From NCBI RefSeq assembly GCF_001659605.2, contig NC_035162.2:29516153-29580152 (forward strand): a DNA stretch of 64,000 bases, written 5' to 3'. The notes below the pieces were generated by a model that was not told the DNA's origin, did no database searches, and worked only from the letters and a program-made list of their open reading frames with translations. This stretch comes from Manihot esculenta (taxonomy: Eukaryota > Streptophyta > Magnoliopsida > Malpighiales > Euphorbiaceae). Each line of letters starts with the position of its first letter. The stretch's first letter is position 1. Positions 36,450-46,648 of the stretch are shown here, piece by piece. A program made the position numbers and the translations under genes.

Positions 36450-36674
36450 GTCCCTTAGCCGAAAACGGGCGAGCTTTTCCCCATTTTCGGCCAAGGTGAG
36501 TCCTTCCGCCATTCCTCACCATCCTTGAGTTTTTCCCTTCAAATCTTTCAAGATTTTCACAAGTTTTTACGTTGTTTTGAAGATTTTCGAGTTTAAAGCA
36601 AGTTTTGGAGCTTTGAGGTTCAAGAACTCAAAAATCTCCCACCTTCGAGTTTAGGACGTCTCTCTCTCGATCTT

Positions 36675-36686
36675 CAAGAGGTAAGA
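36675..36686 (+). promoter_or_regulatory. Putative 5' splice site in Tekay-A LTR
   Basis: CAAGAG|GTAAGA with GT at 36681-36682, about 235 nt downstream of the TATA box and conserved in five LTRs. A second donor-like AAG|GTGAGT lies near 36493, which is kept in only some copies. Confidence 0.5.
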
Positions 36687-37092
36687 GCCGATCTTAAGCT
36701 CATTTCATGTTTAAAGTAAGTTTTATGCAAGATCTATGGGGTAGAATGCATGTTTAGCTCATAGTTAGGTTTTTGAGTTAATGTTATGTTTTGAGCATGT
36801 ATGATGGATTTGAGTTGTTGTTGTGTGTTGTAGTTGGGGTTTAAGTTAGTTTGAAGCCCCTAGGAGCCAATGTATGTATATTTGCATGATTTGGATGAGT
36901 TATATGCATGTTGAGGGATTTGGGAGGCAAATGTGCATAAAGGAGCCAAGTTTCTGCCCTTTGGCAGAAACCAGGTTCGGCAGCCGAAGGAACTTTTGGC
37001 CGCCGAACATGGCTGGAGAGGCAGGCCTTTCGGCTGCCGAAGTTGCCCCCGAAAAGAGACTTTCGTCTCTGTCTGGGACTTTCGGCCGCCGA

Positions 37093-39341
37093 TGTAACGA
37101 CCCGGAAATCCGACCCGTTACCGGCGCTAGGATCCAGATCGGCTTAAGGCCGCCGGGACCCGTAGCAAGCCTACATACCTCCTGTAAACCTGTGGAATCC
37201 CATACATAACAACATATACCTGATCTGTAAAAATTTTTCTTTTCTCTTATCCAAGCAAAACCTGTGCATGCACAAAATCATACATAAACCCCACACTGGA
37301 GTCCTCATCAAATACTCCAATGGGTATCATCATCATACATATCAGCTTGGATAATCATGGTCATTAACATCATTACTCATTAAACACTCTGTACCTAATG
37401 GGGATTCACACACCTCTAGGTCAAGCACTACTATAATCCTCAATACATCATCAAATCATTCATTACATTACATGGTCATAATTACTCATTACATCATATT
37501 CATGTCCACTACTATCTATTACAACATACATGACTTAACTTCACTCTAGCCGACTTCCTGATCTATCCTGTACCTGCAACTCTGGGGATAAAGGGAGTGG
37601 GGTGAGCTACTAGAGCCCAGTGAGCAGAATAATAAAACATCAATTTAAATCATGCTTTCATGTATGCGCCATAACACAACCATTTCACAACAAGGATGAA
37701 CTTGTCACCATTTAGCCCCTATCTTTCTTACTTATACATGCCGGGGGCGTAGAGCCGTAGCAGGCACACCCGGACTTCCATAATCAGTCATAGTGCCAGG
37801 GGCGTAGAGCCGTAGCAGGCACACCTGGACTCACATGGGCTATCATGACATACAAGGGCTAATGGATCATTCAACATTCATCCACATCAACAACAAAGTA
37901 TGCAATGCAGCATATTCGTGAATTCTAATGCAAACAACCTAATATATCTCATGGCATTCATGATGCGTGAATCATGCTAAAACATTTCATTAATTTGCTT
38001 TAAAACTTAAAGTTTATTCCACTCACCTCTGGCTAGCTCTGAAGAGACTCTGAAGCAGCTGGCTCACTGCTGGGGGTCTCGGTTCCTCGGGTCCGAACCT
38101 ACACAGGTGGACTCAAATGAGGGACCAAACATACATGAATATGACTCTAAAATACTCCCCAAGAACCCCCTAAAACATCCTGAAAACCTCACATGAAAAC
38201 ATGCAAGAAATGGCTGAACAGGGCACTTTCGGCGGCAGGTTCGGCGGCCGAAAGTCCCTCTGCAGCCGAAAGTCATGCAGGTTCGGCGGCACTTTCGGCG
38301 GCCGAACCTCCCAGACAGAGACGAAACTTGAGTTTCGGGGGCAGGCTTCGGCAGCCGAAACTGCCTCCACAAGGGGATTCGGCGGCCGAAAGTCACTTCG
38401 GCGGCCGAACCTGAGTTTCTGCCGAAGGGCAGAAACTTGGCTCCCTTGTGTCCAAAGCCTCCAAAACGCCTCAAAACATGCATAAACTTGTTTCTACACA
38501 TGCATTCACATCATACATCACACCTAGGGGTCTCAAACTATAATATACCCCAACTACAACACTTTAAACAACACATTTCCAACATACATTGTTCAAATCA
38601 CAACATAAACCCATAAACCTAACAACAAGCCTAAACATGCATTCTACCCCATCAACTTGCATAAAACTTTCATAAAACATAAAAGAAGCATAGATCGAAG
38701 CTTACCTCTTGAAGATCGAGAGGAAGAACGACCCTAGCTCGGAAAATGGAGGGATTTAGCTCCAAGACTCCCAAGCTCCAAAACTTGTTTCAAAAGCTTA
38801 AATCTTCAAAACCAAGGGAAAACAAGTGAAAATCTTAAAAGATTTAGAGGAAGAACATCAAAAATGGGTGAGGGGCGGCGGAAAGCTCACCTTGGCCGAA
38901 AATGGGGAAAAACTCGCCCGTTTTCGGCTAAGGGACCCTTTTATAGTGGCTGGCCAGACCACGTTCGGGGGCCGAATGTGCCTCCGCATGCATGCCATGT
39001 TCGGCGGCCGAACATGAGGTTCGGCGGCCGAACATGAGGTTCGGCGGCCGAACATGAGGTTCGGCGGCCGAACCTGGACTTCCCTCACTCATGCTTTCGG
39101 GGGCCTAACGTGCCTCCAAAACGCATGCATGTTCGGCGGCCGAACTTGACTTTCGGCGGCCGAACCTGGGTTTTCCTCCAAAGACTTTTCATGTAAAAAC
39201 TCATTTAATTTCTTACTTAAAAACATGAAATACATGAAAACATTTCATAAAATCATAGTTTTACCCTTCTAGAGGTTTCCAACATCCGAGGTCCCTCCGG
39301 ACGGTAGGGATTCCGATACCGGAGTCTAGCCGGGTATTACA
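37093..39341 (-). repeat. Solo Tekay LTR (2249 bp) in opposite orientation inside Tekay-A 5' LTR
   Basis: On the minus strand it begins TGTAATACCCGG and ends GGTCGTTACA. It is flanked by a perfect 5-bp duplication GCCGA (37088-37092 and 39342-39346). It is nearly identical over long stretches to the Tekay-B LTR at 2203-4415, so it belongs to the same subfamily. It has six TTCGGC-N-GCCGAA copies at 38998-39165, a TATAAAAG on the minus strand at 38938-38945 and the donor at 38704-38706. Confidence 0.95.
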
Positions 39342-39444
39342 GCCGAAGGTGCCGCCGAACCTGCCTGGGTTTCGGCTCTGGAGGGACTTTCGGCCGCCGA
39401 AGGTGCCGCCGAAGGTGCCGCCGAACCTGCCCTGTTCAGCCTTC
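39342..39444 (+). repeat. Tekay-A 5' LTR, second piece
   Basis: It corresponds to the 3' LTR at about 56125-56220, including CCGAACCTGCCTGGGTTTCG. It ends in CCTTC, the duplication made by the Athila-lineage insertion. Confidence 0.92.
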
Positions 39445-39602
39445 TGACAGAGCATATTTTAGCCCACTTTATCATGATGTTCTTGATGTTTATTTGCACC
39501 TTTTCTGCCTAATTTTGTGGTTTTAATCATGTTTTGCAGATTTTAGGTGTAAAGAGACATTCTGGAGAAAATGCTCTTAAAACTGCCAAAAAGTGCCAAT
39601 TA

Positions 39603-39740
39603 TGGAAAGTTCCAGAAAAGGAAAGTTTTCATATATGGAAAGTTCTAAATAAGGAAAGTTTTCATATATGGAAAGTGCCAAAAAAGGAAAGTCTTCAAAT
39701 GAGGAAAGTGCAGAGGCAAAAGCAAATAAGGAAAGCTCAG
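39603..39740 (+). repeat. Short imperfect tandem repeat in LTR U3
   Basis: GGAAAGT recurs eight or so times, with longer 47-bp-scale units such as GGAAAGTTTTCATATATGG appearing twice. The identical block is at about 46807-46944 in the other LTR. Confidence 0.7.
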
Positions 39741-40433
39741 TCAGAAGATTATTTGAATTTCAAATCACAGATCTTTCTTTCCTTATTCAAAAGATGTGCA
39801 CACACTGCAGCAGTCATATCTTCCTGTTTAGGCAGCAAGATCTCAAGGAGATGCTCTTCCTCTTCTGCATTCAGAATTCAAAATTCAAACGAAGGCTCCA
39901 CCTAAAAAGGAAAGACTGGACAGATACACTTTCCCTTCTGCATTTAATGACTGCGCACCACTTGCCTCTTGCAACACAATCTGCGCGCCACTCCCTATTC
40001 AGGAAGGAGATCTCAACGCACTTGGTCTTTATTCAGTCCAGATTCATAATTCAAAAGAGGCTCCATCTAAATAGGAAGTTTGGACAGCAAATACTTCCTA
40101 TTCAAGCTCCATCCGCGCGCCTACCTCTTCTGCAATCCGGATCCGCGCGCCTACTTCCTATTCAAGCTCCATCCGCGCGCGTCTCTCTCTCCTGCAGAGC
40201 AAGCCACGATTTTTCTTCCTCTATTGGCATCCATGGATCGCTCTTCCTTCCTTTTCAGGCATAAGGTACGCTCCTTTCCTATTCTGAAGGCCATCTGCGC
40301 GCCACCTTCCATCTGAAAGCCTTGATTCTCTCCATCTTCCTCTTCTGCAACAACTTGGGCAGCAAGTAGTGTTTGGGCAGCACCTTGGGCAGCCTCTACA
40401 CTAATTAGGAAGACCTAGGCAGCACCAAAACTC

Positions 40434-40443
40434 TATAAAAAGG
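40434..40443 (+). promoter_or_regulatory. TATA box of Athila-lineage LTR
   Basis: TATAAAAAGG followed by a pyrimidine-rich start region; copy at 47638-47647 in the 3' LTR. Confidence 0.65.
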
Positions 40444-40579
40444 CACTCTCTTTGGCAGCCACGAATTTGGACACTTTCAGACTCATCTTCTCCTTCTCCA
40501 TCCGGATCAAGCAAGGCCGCGCCTCACCACCTTCGGCTTCCTCTTCTCTTCTTCTACCTTTCTTTATGGTTTTTGTTTT

Positions 40580-40593
40580 AGCCATGAGTGGCT
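40580..40593 (+). other. Conserved small hairpin in Athila-lineage LTR
   Basis: AGCCA-TGAG-TGGCT, a 5-bp stem with 4-nt loop, about 140 nt downstream of the TATA box, so in the transcribed leader. It is kept in the diverged LTR fragment at 5095-5108 (minus) and at 47784-47797. Confidence 0.5.
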
Positions 40594-41414
40594 GAAACTC
40601 TTTCATTCTAGTTGAAGAATAAGTGAAGCTTTAGTTGTATTGTGGATTGAGAGACTTGGACTACATTGTTTATCTTTTTCTTATTCAATATTCTTGTGAT
40701 TTCATGCTTAAAGGACATTATCGCTTTGTTATTTAAGATCTCCATTGATTTTTATTGCACGGTAATATATTGTTGGTTTGAATGATTTTAAGTCCGAAAT
40801 TGCTTGATTTGTTCAACCATAAGAACACTTGGTGCATCACCAAGGAAATCGCATGATCTAGTGTTGTCTCCATGCATGTGGGTGACTAGAATTGGTTCTC
40901 TCTATATCTTTATGCAATTGACTATTGTAAAAGGCCTAAGGCTCAAAGATGTTCTTTGGCAATTGTTAATTAGTAATTAATTGGAGGACTTTCCCTAATT
41001 AATTTAATCTTAATGAGAGACAATGGATGTGAGAAGCTTCTTCAATCTCCATGGCCAATTTATTGAATTAACAAAGGAACGTATGAGTCAATGATCAATC
41101 CCATCAACTAAAGTGAATCTGAATCTTCAACTAGAGCTTTTACTATCATTATTTTACCCTTAATTTGCCAACTGCTTTCTTTTCAATTGCTCTTTACATT
41201 AGTTCAATCAAATCAATCTCAAAACCCCATTTTTACTTTATATGCACTTGCACTTTCTACTCTCTTCTGATCCTTTTAATTTGGTCTACTCAAGGAAGGT
41301 AAACAAGTATCAATTCCCTATGGATACGATCCTTTCACCACTATCTACAGTTTTATTATTGTTGGCAATTGAATTGATTATTTTGACCGGCCTCGACAAC
41401 CGCTCTGTCAAAAT

Positions 41415-41432
41415 TGGCGCCGCTGCCGGGGA
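41415..41432 (+). other. Primer-binding site, tRNA-Asp type
   Basis: TGGCGCCGCTGCCGGGGA, four bases after the LTR. It matches the complement of the 3' end of plant tRNA-Asp with one mismatch, the usual primer of Athila-type elements. Confidence 0.88.
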
Positions 41433-41460
41433 ATTGTTCTAACTTGTTTATTTTTCTTTT

Positions 41461-42276
41461 ATGACCAGATCTGGACGCGAGGAAATCCTACCTTACGATC
41501 CAGAAATTGAGCGCACAATCAGGAGACTAGGTAAGCAAACAGGTACAGATTTGGGAACTGCGCAATCTGGATCCGCGCAAGGACACCTCCAAATCGCAGA
41601 TCAGCCTCCTGAAACCACTCCAACGCATCCTGAACCAACTGAAATGGCTGAAAACGTGGCACCACCTGCTGCCAATGCTGAACATGCTGTCCGTGAGGAA
41701 ATACCTCAAGAAAATCCAGTCGTAAGGGCCCCAGAGCCAAGAGGAAGAACCATGGGAGAATGGGCAGCCCCCATAGGTGACCAAGCACCTCTGTGCATCA
41801 ACTATCCACCTCTCACCGTTCCTTTTGAACTCAAAACAGGTTTGATTCAAATTCTCCCTAAATTTAGAGGATTAGAAAATGAAAACCCACACAAGCACTT
41901 GAAGGAATTCGCCATTATTTGCTCATCTATGAGACCTCAAGGAATTACTGAAGATCAGGTTAGATTAAGAGATTTTCCTTTCTCTCTTGATGATCATGCT
42001 AAAGATTGGTTATTTTATTTGCCACCTGGATCTATAAATTCTTGGGAAGAAATGGTTCAAACTTTTCTGAACAAATATTTCCCAACATCTAAATCGATTG
42101 GCATAATAAGAGAAATCACTAGCATAAAACAGAAACCCACTGAAGATTTGTATGATTATTGGGAAAGGTTTGAAAGACTTTGTACAGGTTGCCCACAACA
42201 TGATATGTCAGACAGGTCCCTTATGCGTTCTTCTATGGAGGATTGTCATCATCAGAAAGGAGATACATTGATGTAG
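41461..42276 (+). CDS. Gag N-terminal part, Athila-lineage element
   Basis: 271 codons. It begins [20 protein letters not shown]. From about residue 115 it carries the Athila/Tat capsid domain ([16 protein letters not shown], then [16 protein letters not shown], then FFP-like [18 protein letters not shown] and [16 protein letters not shown]). Homology leaves this frame near 42225 and continues in the frame of the next ORF ([20 protein letters not shown]), so a single-base loss near 42225-42230 separates them. The last 15 or so residues here are out-of-frame. The host RNA could be rescued only by frameshifting or in trans by an intact copy. Confidence 0.85.
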   Translation: MTRSGREEILPYDPEIERTIRRLGKQTGTDLGTAQSGSAQGHLQIADQPPETTPTHPEPTEMAENVAPPAANAEHAVREEIPQENPVVRAPEPRGRTMGEWAAPIGDQAPLCINYPPLTVPFELKTGLIQILPKFRGLENENPHKHLKEFAIICSSMRPQGITEDQVRLRDFPFSLDDHAKDWLFYLPPGSINSWEEMVQTFLNKYFPTSKSIGIIREITSIKQKPTEDLYDYWERFERLCTGCPQHDMSDRSLMRSSMEDCHHQKGDTLM

Positions 42277-45200
42277 CCTGTGGGGGATCCATTAAAGACA
42301 AGACGCCTAGGGAGATGAGGGAACTGATTTCCACTCTTGCAGCCTCATCTAGGCAATATAGGGAAGAAAGGCGAATGCAAAGAGGAATCTATGAGGTAAA
42401 TACACCCAATTCTGATGCTCAGATTTCAAAACTAACTTGTCTTGTGGAAAAGTTTATCCTTGGCCAAGCTCAACAAGTTCAACAAGCCCAGCAAGTTCAC
42501 CAAGCTCAACAGCCTCAGCAGCTTCGGCCATGTGGATTATGTCCCTATGCAGGACACCCAACTGATCAATGTCCTACACTTCAGGAAGACTACCAGGACG
42601 TCAATGCAATTGGAGGATATAACAACCAGGTAAGGCGTGATCCCTATTCTAACACCTATAATCCAGGTTGGAGAGACCACCCCAACTTCAGCTATGCCAG
42701 GACAAACAATCAGCACTACCAGAGGAATCAAGCCCAACCAGCACTTACAAGTTCAGATCCTGCCTCTGGCGAAATGGCAAAGATGATGCAAATGATACAA
42801 GTGATGCAACTGCAGATCGGGGAATTGACATCCGCACTGTTCAGATCCGACACTCAAGGGAAGTTACCTTCTCAAACAGAAGACAATCCTAGAGAGAATG
42901 TGAATGCTATTACATTGAGAAGTGGGAAAGAGCTTCAAGGTTCCAAGCCTGATGAGCCAGAAACCATTTCTGCGCAAGAATCAGAGGTTTCAACTGAAAC
43001 CATTCTTGTGCCACCTCCACCTGAGCCAGCTGGCCATCCTCCTACGCAAACTGAGACACCATCTGCGCAAAAAGAAGATCCCCAGGTACGTTTTCAGATC
43101 TCACCTCCTTTTCCAAAGAGATTTGAAAAAGCACAGAAAGAAAAAGAAGAAAGGGAGATCCTTGACACCTTCAGAAAGGTACAGATCAACATACCTCTGC
43201 TAGATGCTGTGAAGCAGATTTCCAGGTACGCAAAATTTCTGAAAGAACTATGTACCAACAGAAGGAAGCTCGCAGAAAGGGAAAAGGTAAGTGTAGGAGA
43301 AGTTGTTACTGCTGTCATTAAGAGAGAACTCCCAACTAAATGTAGAGATAAGGGCATGTTTGCAATCTCTTGTAAGATCGGGAATGTTGGGATTAAGAAG
43401 GCTATGTGTGATCTTGGTGCATCCATAAATGTTATGCCCCTTTCCATTTACAATTCCTTGAATGCAGGTGCACTGAAAGACACTAGAGTTGTGATTCAAC
43501 TAGCTGACAGATCCGTGGTATACCCAAAAGGAGTGCTCGAAGATGTTCTAGTGCAAGTAGATGAGCTTGTCTTCCCAGCAGACTTTTATGTGATTGACAC
43601 TAAGGAAGACCACTGCAGCACCTCTTCAGACATCCTTCTTGGACGTCCCTTCTTGAGCACTGCCAGAACCAAAATAGATGTGCATGATGGCACCTTGACC
43701 ATGGAATTTGAAGGGGAAGTGATTAAATTTAATGTCTATGATGCTATGAAATTTCCCCATGATTTGTCCCCTGTTTATGGTTTAGACATGATTGATTGTT
43801 TGAGTCAAGAGATATTTAATGAGAATCATGATGATGTGCTAAACCATGACTTTTGCAGGGAATCTGATCTGAAAAATGAAGAGCCGGAATTGACAGAAAC
43901 CGTCTGCAGCATTCAACAGCTGAGCTGCAGACCACTGCAGGAAGAACAGGTGGAAATCGCACCACTTCAGAAAGGACTGCAGAACCAATCGCAGAAGACC
44001 TTTCAGCTTCCGCAAAGAGGCATCTTTAGGCCGCCGAACTTCACCATCCTTCGGCCGCCGAGCTCCACCAGCTTTCGGCCGCCGAACTCCTCAACACCTC
44101 AATCGGCGCCACTTCAGCTCCCATCGCAACACCTTGCACCTCCGGCATCCTTACAGATAGTCCATGAACAAGCAGAATCCTCTTTACAGCAATTTCTGAA
44201 GTCCGAAGAGAGTGAGAAGGATCTCTATGAGCAGATCTACTCTACACGGGATGATGAGCCGTGGTATGCAGACATTGTGAACTACCTTGTTACAGGTAAT
44301 CTACCTCCTGGCATGCCCAAACACACAAGAGACAAAACAAAGAGTGAGGCAAAGTACTATGTTTGGGATGAGCCATACCTGTGGAGGCATTGTTCTGATC
44401 AAATGATAAGGAGATGCATTCCAGATCATGAAATCACCTCAGTACTCACATTTTGTCACTCATACAGTTGTGGTGGCCATTTTGGACCACGGAAGACAGC
44501 CCACAAAATACTTGAATGTGGATTCTTTTGGCCCACTCTTTTTCGAGATACTAATCTGTTTTGCAGGACATGTGGTAGATGCCAACAAACAGGGAACCTT
44601 GGCAACAAAAGCCAAATGCAACAACACCCCATCATGGTTTGTGAGGTATTTGATGTATGGGGCATAGACTTCATGGGCCCCTTCCCACCTTCTTTTGGAT
44701 ACACTTACATTATTCTTGCAGTGGATTATGTGTCCAAATGGGTGGAGGCGAAAGCAACTAAGACAGATGATGCAAAGGCGGTAGTTGATTTTGTGAAAAC
44801 TAACATTTTTGCTAGGCATGGAGTTCCCAGGGCAATCATTAGTGATAGAGGCACCCACTTTTGCAACAAGATAGTTGGAAACCTTCTCAAGAAGCACAAT
44901 GTAGTGCACAGAACATCCACGGCCTATCATCCTCAGACAAATGGACAAGCTGAAGTGTCCAACAGGGAGATCAAAGCCATTCTAGAAAAGACTGTGTCCC
45001 CCAGCAGGAGAGATTGGAGTACAAAACTGGAAGACGCCTTGTGGGCATACAGAACAGCCTACAAAACACCCATAGGTATGTCTCCTTATAGATTGGTCTA
45101 TGGAAAATCATGTCACCTTCCAGTTGAAATAGAACACAAGGCCTACTGGGCTGTCAAGAATTGCAACATGAACCTGAAGGAGGCTGGAGACCATCGCAAG

Positions 45201-45551
45201 TTGCAACTGCAAGAGCTAGAAGAGATAAGAAGAGATGCATATGATACTTCGTGGGACTATAAAACCAAGATCAAGGCCTCCCATGACAACCGAATTTCAA
45301 GGAAGCATTTTGAGGTAGGTGATAAAGTCTTACTTTTTGATTCTCGTTTGAAATTGTTTCCAGGAAAGCTACGGTCTAGGTGGATAGGACCATTCATTGT
45401 TGAGCACACTCACCCTCATGGAGCAGTAGACATTCGCAGTATAGATACAGGGAAGCAATTCAAAGTGAATGGCCATCGCCTGAAGCCATTCTATGAAGGA
45501 TTTACAGTGCAACTAGTGGAAGAAATTCCACTAGATCGTCACTCACTCTGA
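42243..45551 (+). CDS. Gag C-terminus-protease-integrase polyprotein lacking RT/RNase H
   Basis: One open frame of 1102 codons. In order: the gag C-terminus ([16 protein letters not shown]), a Gln-rich stretch, a zinc knuckle [14 protein letters not shown] from residue 97, and a protease with [10 protein letters not shown] at Asp390 and DILLGRPFL. Next comes a Gln/Pro-rich linker with three 8-residue repeats ([24 protein letters not shown]) at about residues 594-620. Then comes the segment that normally follows RNase H ([11 protein letters not shown]). Integrase has an HHCC finger (CRTCGRCQ end) and a DDE triad at Asp809, Asp868 and Glu904, with the classic 35 residues between the last two. 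The usual RT and RNase H, about 500-600 residues, are missing without breaking the frame. It likely depends on RT supplied by relatives. Confidence 0.9.
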   Translation: MSSSERRYIDVACGGSIKDKTPREMRELISTLAASSRQYREERRMQRGIYEVNTPNSDAQISKLTCLVEKFILGQAQQVQQAQQVHQAQQPQQLRPCGLCPYAGHPTDQCPTLQEDYQDVNAIGGYNNQVRRDPYSNTYNPGWRDHPNFSYARTNNQHYQRNQAQPALTSSDPASGEMAKMMQMIQVMQLQIGELTSALFRSDTQGKLPSQTEDNPRENVNAITLRSGKELQGSKPDEPETISAQESEVSTETILVPPPPEPAGHPPTQTETPSAQKEDPQVRFQISPPFPKRFEKAQKEKEEREILDTFRKVQINIPLLDAVKQISRYAKFLKELCTNRRKLAEREKVSVGEVVTAVIKRELPTKCRDKGMFAISCKIGNVGIKKAMCDLGASINVMPLSIYNSLNAGALKDTRVVIQLADRSVVYPKGVLEDVLVQVDELVFPADFYVIDTKEDHCSTSSDILLGRPFLSTARTKIDVHDGTLTMEFEGEVIKFNVYDAMKFPHDLSPVYGLDMIDCLSQEIFNENHDDVLNHDFCRESDLKNEEPELTETVCSIQQLSCRPLQEEQVEIAPLQKGLQNQSQKTFQLPQRGIFRPPNFTILRPPSSTSFRPPNSSTPQSAPLQLPSQHLAPPASLQIVHEQAESSLQQFLKSEESEKDLYEQIYSTRDDEPWYADIVNYLVTGNLPPGMPKHTRDKTKSEAKYYVWDEPYLWRHCSDQMIRRCIPDHEITSVLTFCHSYSCGGHFGPRKTAHKILECGFFWPTLFRDTNLFCRTCGRCQQTGNLGNKSQMQQHPIMVCEVFDVWGIDFMGPFPPSFGYTYIILAVDYVSKWVEAKATKTDDAKAVVDFVKTNIFARHGVPRAIISDRGTHFCNKIVGNLLKKHNVVHRTSTAYHPQTNGQAEVSNREIKAILEKTVSPSRRDWSTKLEDALWAYRTAYKTPIGMSPYRLVYGKSCHLPVEIEHKAYWAVKNCNMNLKEAGDHRKLQLQELEEIRRDAYDTSWDYKTKIKASHDNRISRKHFEVGDKVLLFDSRLKLFPGKLRSRWIGPFIVEHTHPHGAVDIRSIDTGKQFKVNGHRLKPFYEGFTVQLVEEIPLDRHSL
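44026..44097 (+). repeat. Three 24-bp tandem repeats with the Tekay LTR palindrome core
   Basis: GGCCGCCGA recurs at exact 24-bp spacing: units start at 44026, 44050 and 44074, the latter two with TTCGGCCGCCGA and the third with the whole TTCGGCCGCCGAA. They encode the (I/L/F)RPP(N/S) repeats of the polyprotein linker, at the point where RT would be. Confidence 0.85.
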
Positions 45552-46634
45552 ATAGGCTCATCGCACCATGCCAACCACACCCAAGGGAAGTAATCAGTTT
45601 CTTTGTTCTTTTATGTTTCTCACACATTGAGGACAATGCATGATTTAGGTGTGGGGGTACGGCATTTTAATTTTTATTTTTGCGCTTTAGACACATTTTT
45701 CCCATTCAGTTGCGTTTTTGCTTTCAGTTCTTCCTTTCAGTTTGCGTTAGCTTGCTTTCAGATTGCGTTTTTGCTTTCAGATTTCCTTTCAGATTCATGC
45801 TTTGTGCTTCTTTCAGAATATTTAGCCACAGTTTTTAAGTTTTTCGTTTTCGCTTTCAATAACACACACATCCACAATCTTCCTTTTGATTTGCTTTACT
45901 CAAACTGATGAACTATGTTGGATGAACTTTCTCCATGACCCCATTGATGTGATAACTCTGTAAACCTGTGTTGAATCAATTGCAATGAGATGTATTCATG
46001 TTTGGGAATTGCCTTTGAATTGAATCTTTGAGCTTGCCATGGTGAAAAATATATTGATGACACTCATTAGAGAGAATGAATTGATTGATGTGTGAATGAA
46101 CTTAATGTGACTTGTGTTAGCAATTGGTGTTGATTTGCCCAAATCATTAAGAAAAAATAAATTCAGAAAAGGCCTAGACTTCATGAGCACAAATTGAAAA
46201 TTGTTCCAATGGTCAAAAGACTATGAATAGAGCTAGTAGCCACTTGGACAGGTGACCAACTGAGTAACTGGGGGTGGGTATCACCAATATGTACCTTCAC
46301 GTCAAAAGGTTGGTGACTTTTTCAAGCAAGTTTAAAGTGCAAAAAGGCTGAATAAAGTACTTCAAGGTAAGGGCAAGTCACTCTGAAAGCTAGAACATGT
46401 CCTTAATTTAACAAATGAAATGTGCATGTATGATCTCTCTCTTGAGGAAAACCAATCCTAGCCATGGTAAGTAAAGGGAAACAAGGAAAAGGGTAAGTAA
46501 CCTTGATGCATATATTCTTTATTGCAATGCTTCAAAATAGGGGTCTAGAGTAAGAGCTTAAGTGGACATAAAGGATCAAAGCAAAGAGAGTTTATTTGAC
46601 TATGTTTGTTTGCTTGAGGACAAGCAAAAGGTTA
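45552..46634 (+). other. Noncoding 3' internal region of Athila-lineage element
   Basis: This is where some Athila elements carry an env-like ORF. Here no frame exceeds about 100 codons and none has a signal peptide plus transmembrane pattern I trust. It begins soon after an internal polypurine-like tract. Confidence 0.6.
45649..45659 (+). other. Internal polypurine-like tract
   Basis: GGTGTGGGGGTA preceded by TTGAGGACAATGCA. The terminal tract at 46635 has nearly the same context (TTGAGGACAAGCAA ... GGTGTGGGGGTA), so the priming region is duplicated about 1 kb apart. Confidence 0.65.
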
Positions 46635-46648
46635 GGTGTGGGGGTATT
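46635..46648 (+). other. Terminal polypurine tract of Athila-lineage element
   Basis: GGTGTGGGGGTATT immediately before the 3' LTR TG at 46649. It would prime plus-strand DNA. Confidence 0.8.

Larger units (their letters stand above)
36065..37092 (+). repeat. Tekay-A 5' LTR, first piece
   Basis: It starts TGTAATACCCGGCTAG and matches the first 1020 bp or so of the 3' LTR at 55127 with roughly 1% differences by eye, mostly C/T and G/A. It stops in CGGCCGCCGA where the solo LTR enters. Confidence 0.92.
39445..41410 (+). repeat. 5' LTR of the Athila-lineage element
   Basis: TGACAGAG to CTCTGTCA, 1966 bp. It contains a GGAAAGT-spaced repeat block (39603-39740), two copies of ATCCGCGCGCCTAC (about 40107-40155), a TATA box and the hairpin AGCCATGAGTGGCT. 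Frames at 39534-40264 recur unchanged in the other LTR but show no domain and are not called as genes. Confidence 0.95.

Noticed and set aside
39534..40264. Frames of 123 and 198 codons in the Athila-lineage LTR, identical in the second LTR at 46738-47468
   Set aside because: They lie in the LTR upstream of or over the TATA box, have no recognisable domain and low-complexity repeats. Their identity between LTRs follows from LTR duplication, not selection.
44460..44948. 162-codon minus-strand frame over integrase
   Set aside because: Antisense shadow of the conserved integrase core with no domain of its own.
45552..46634. Possible env-like ORF in the Athila-lineage element
   Set aside because: No frame of useful length with signal peptide and transmembrane segments; the 101-codon frame at 45603 is Phe-rich chance sequence.
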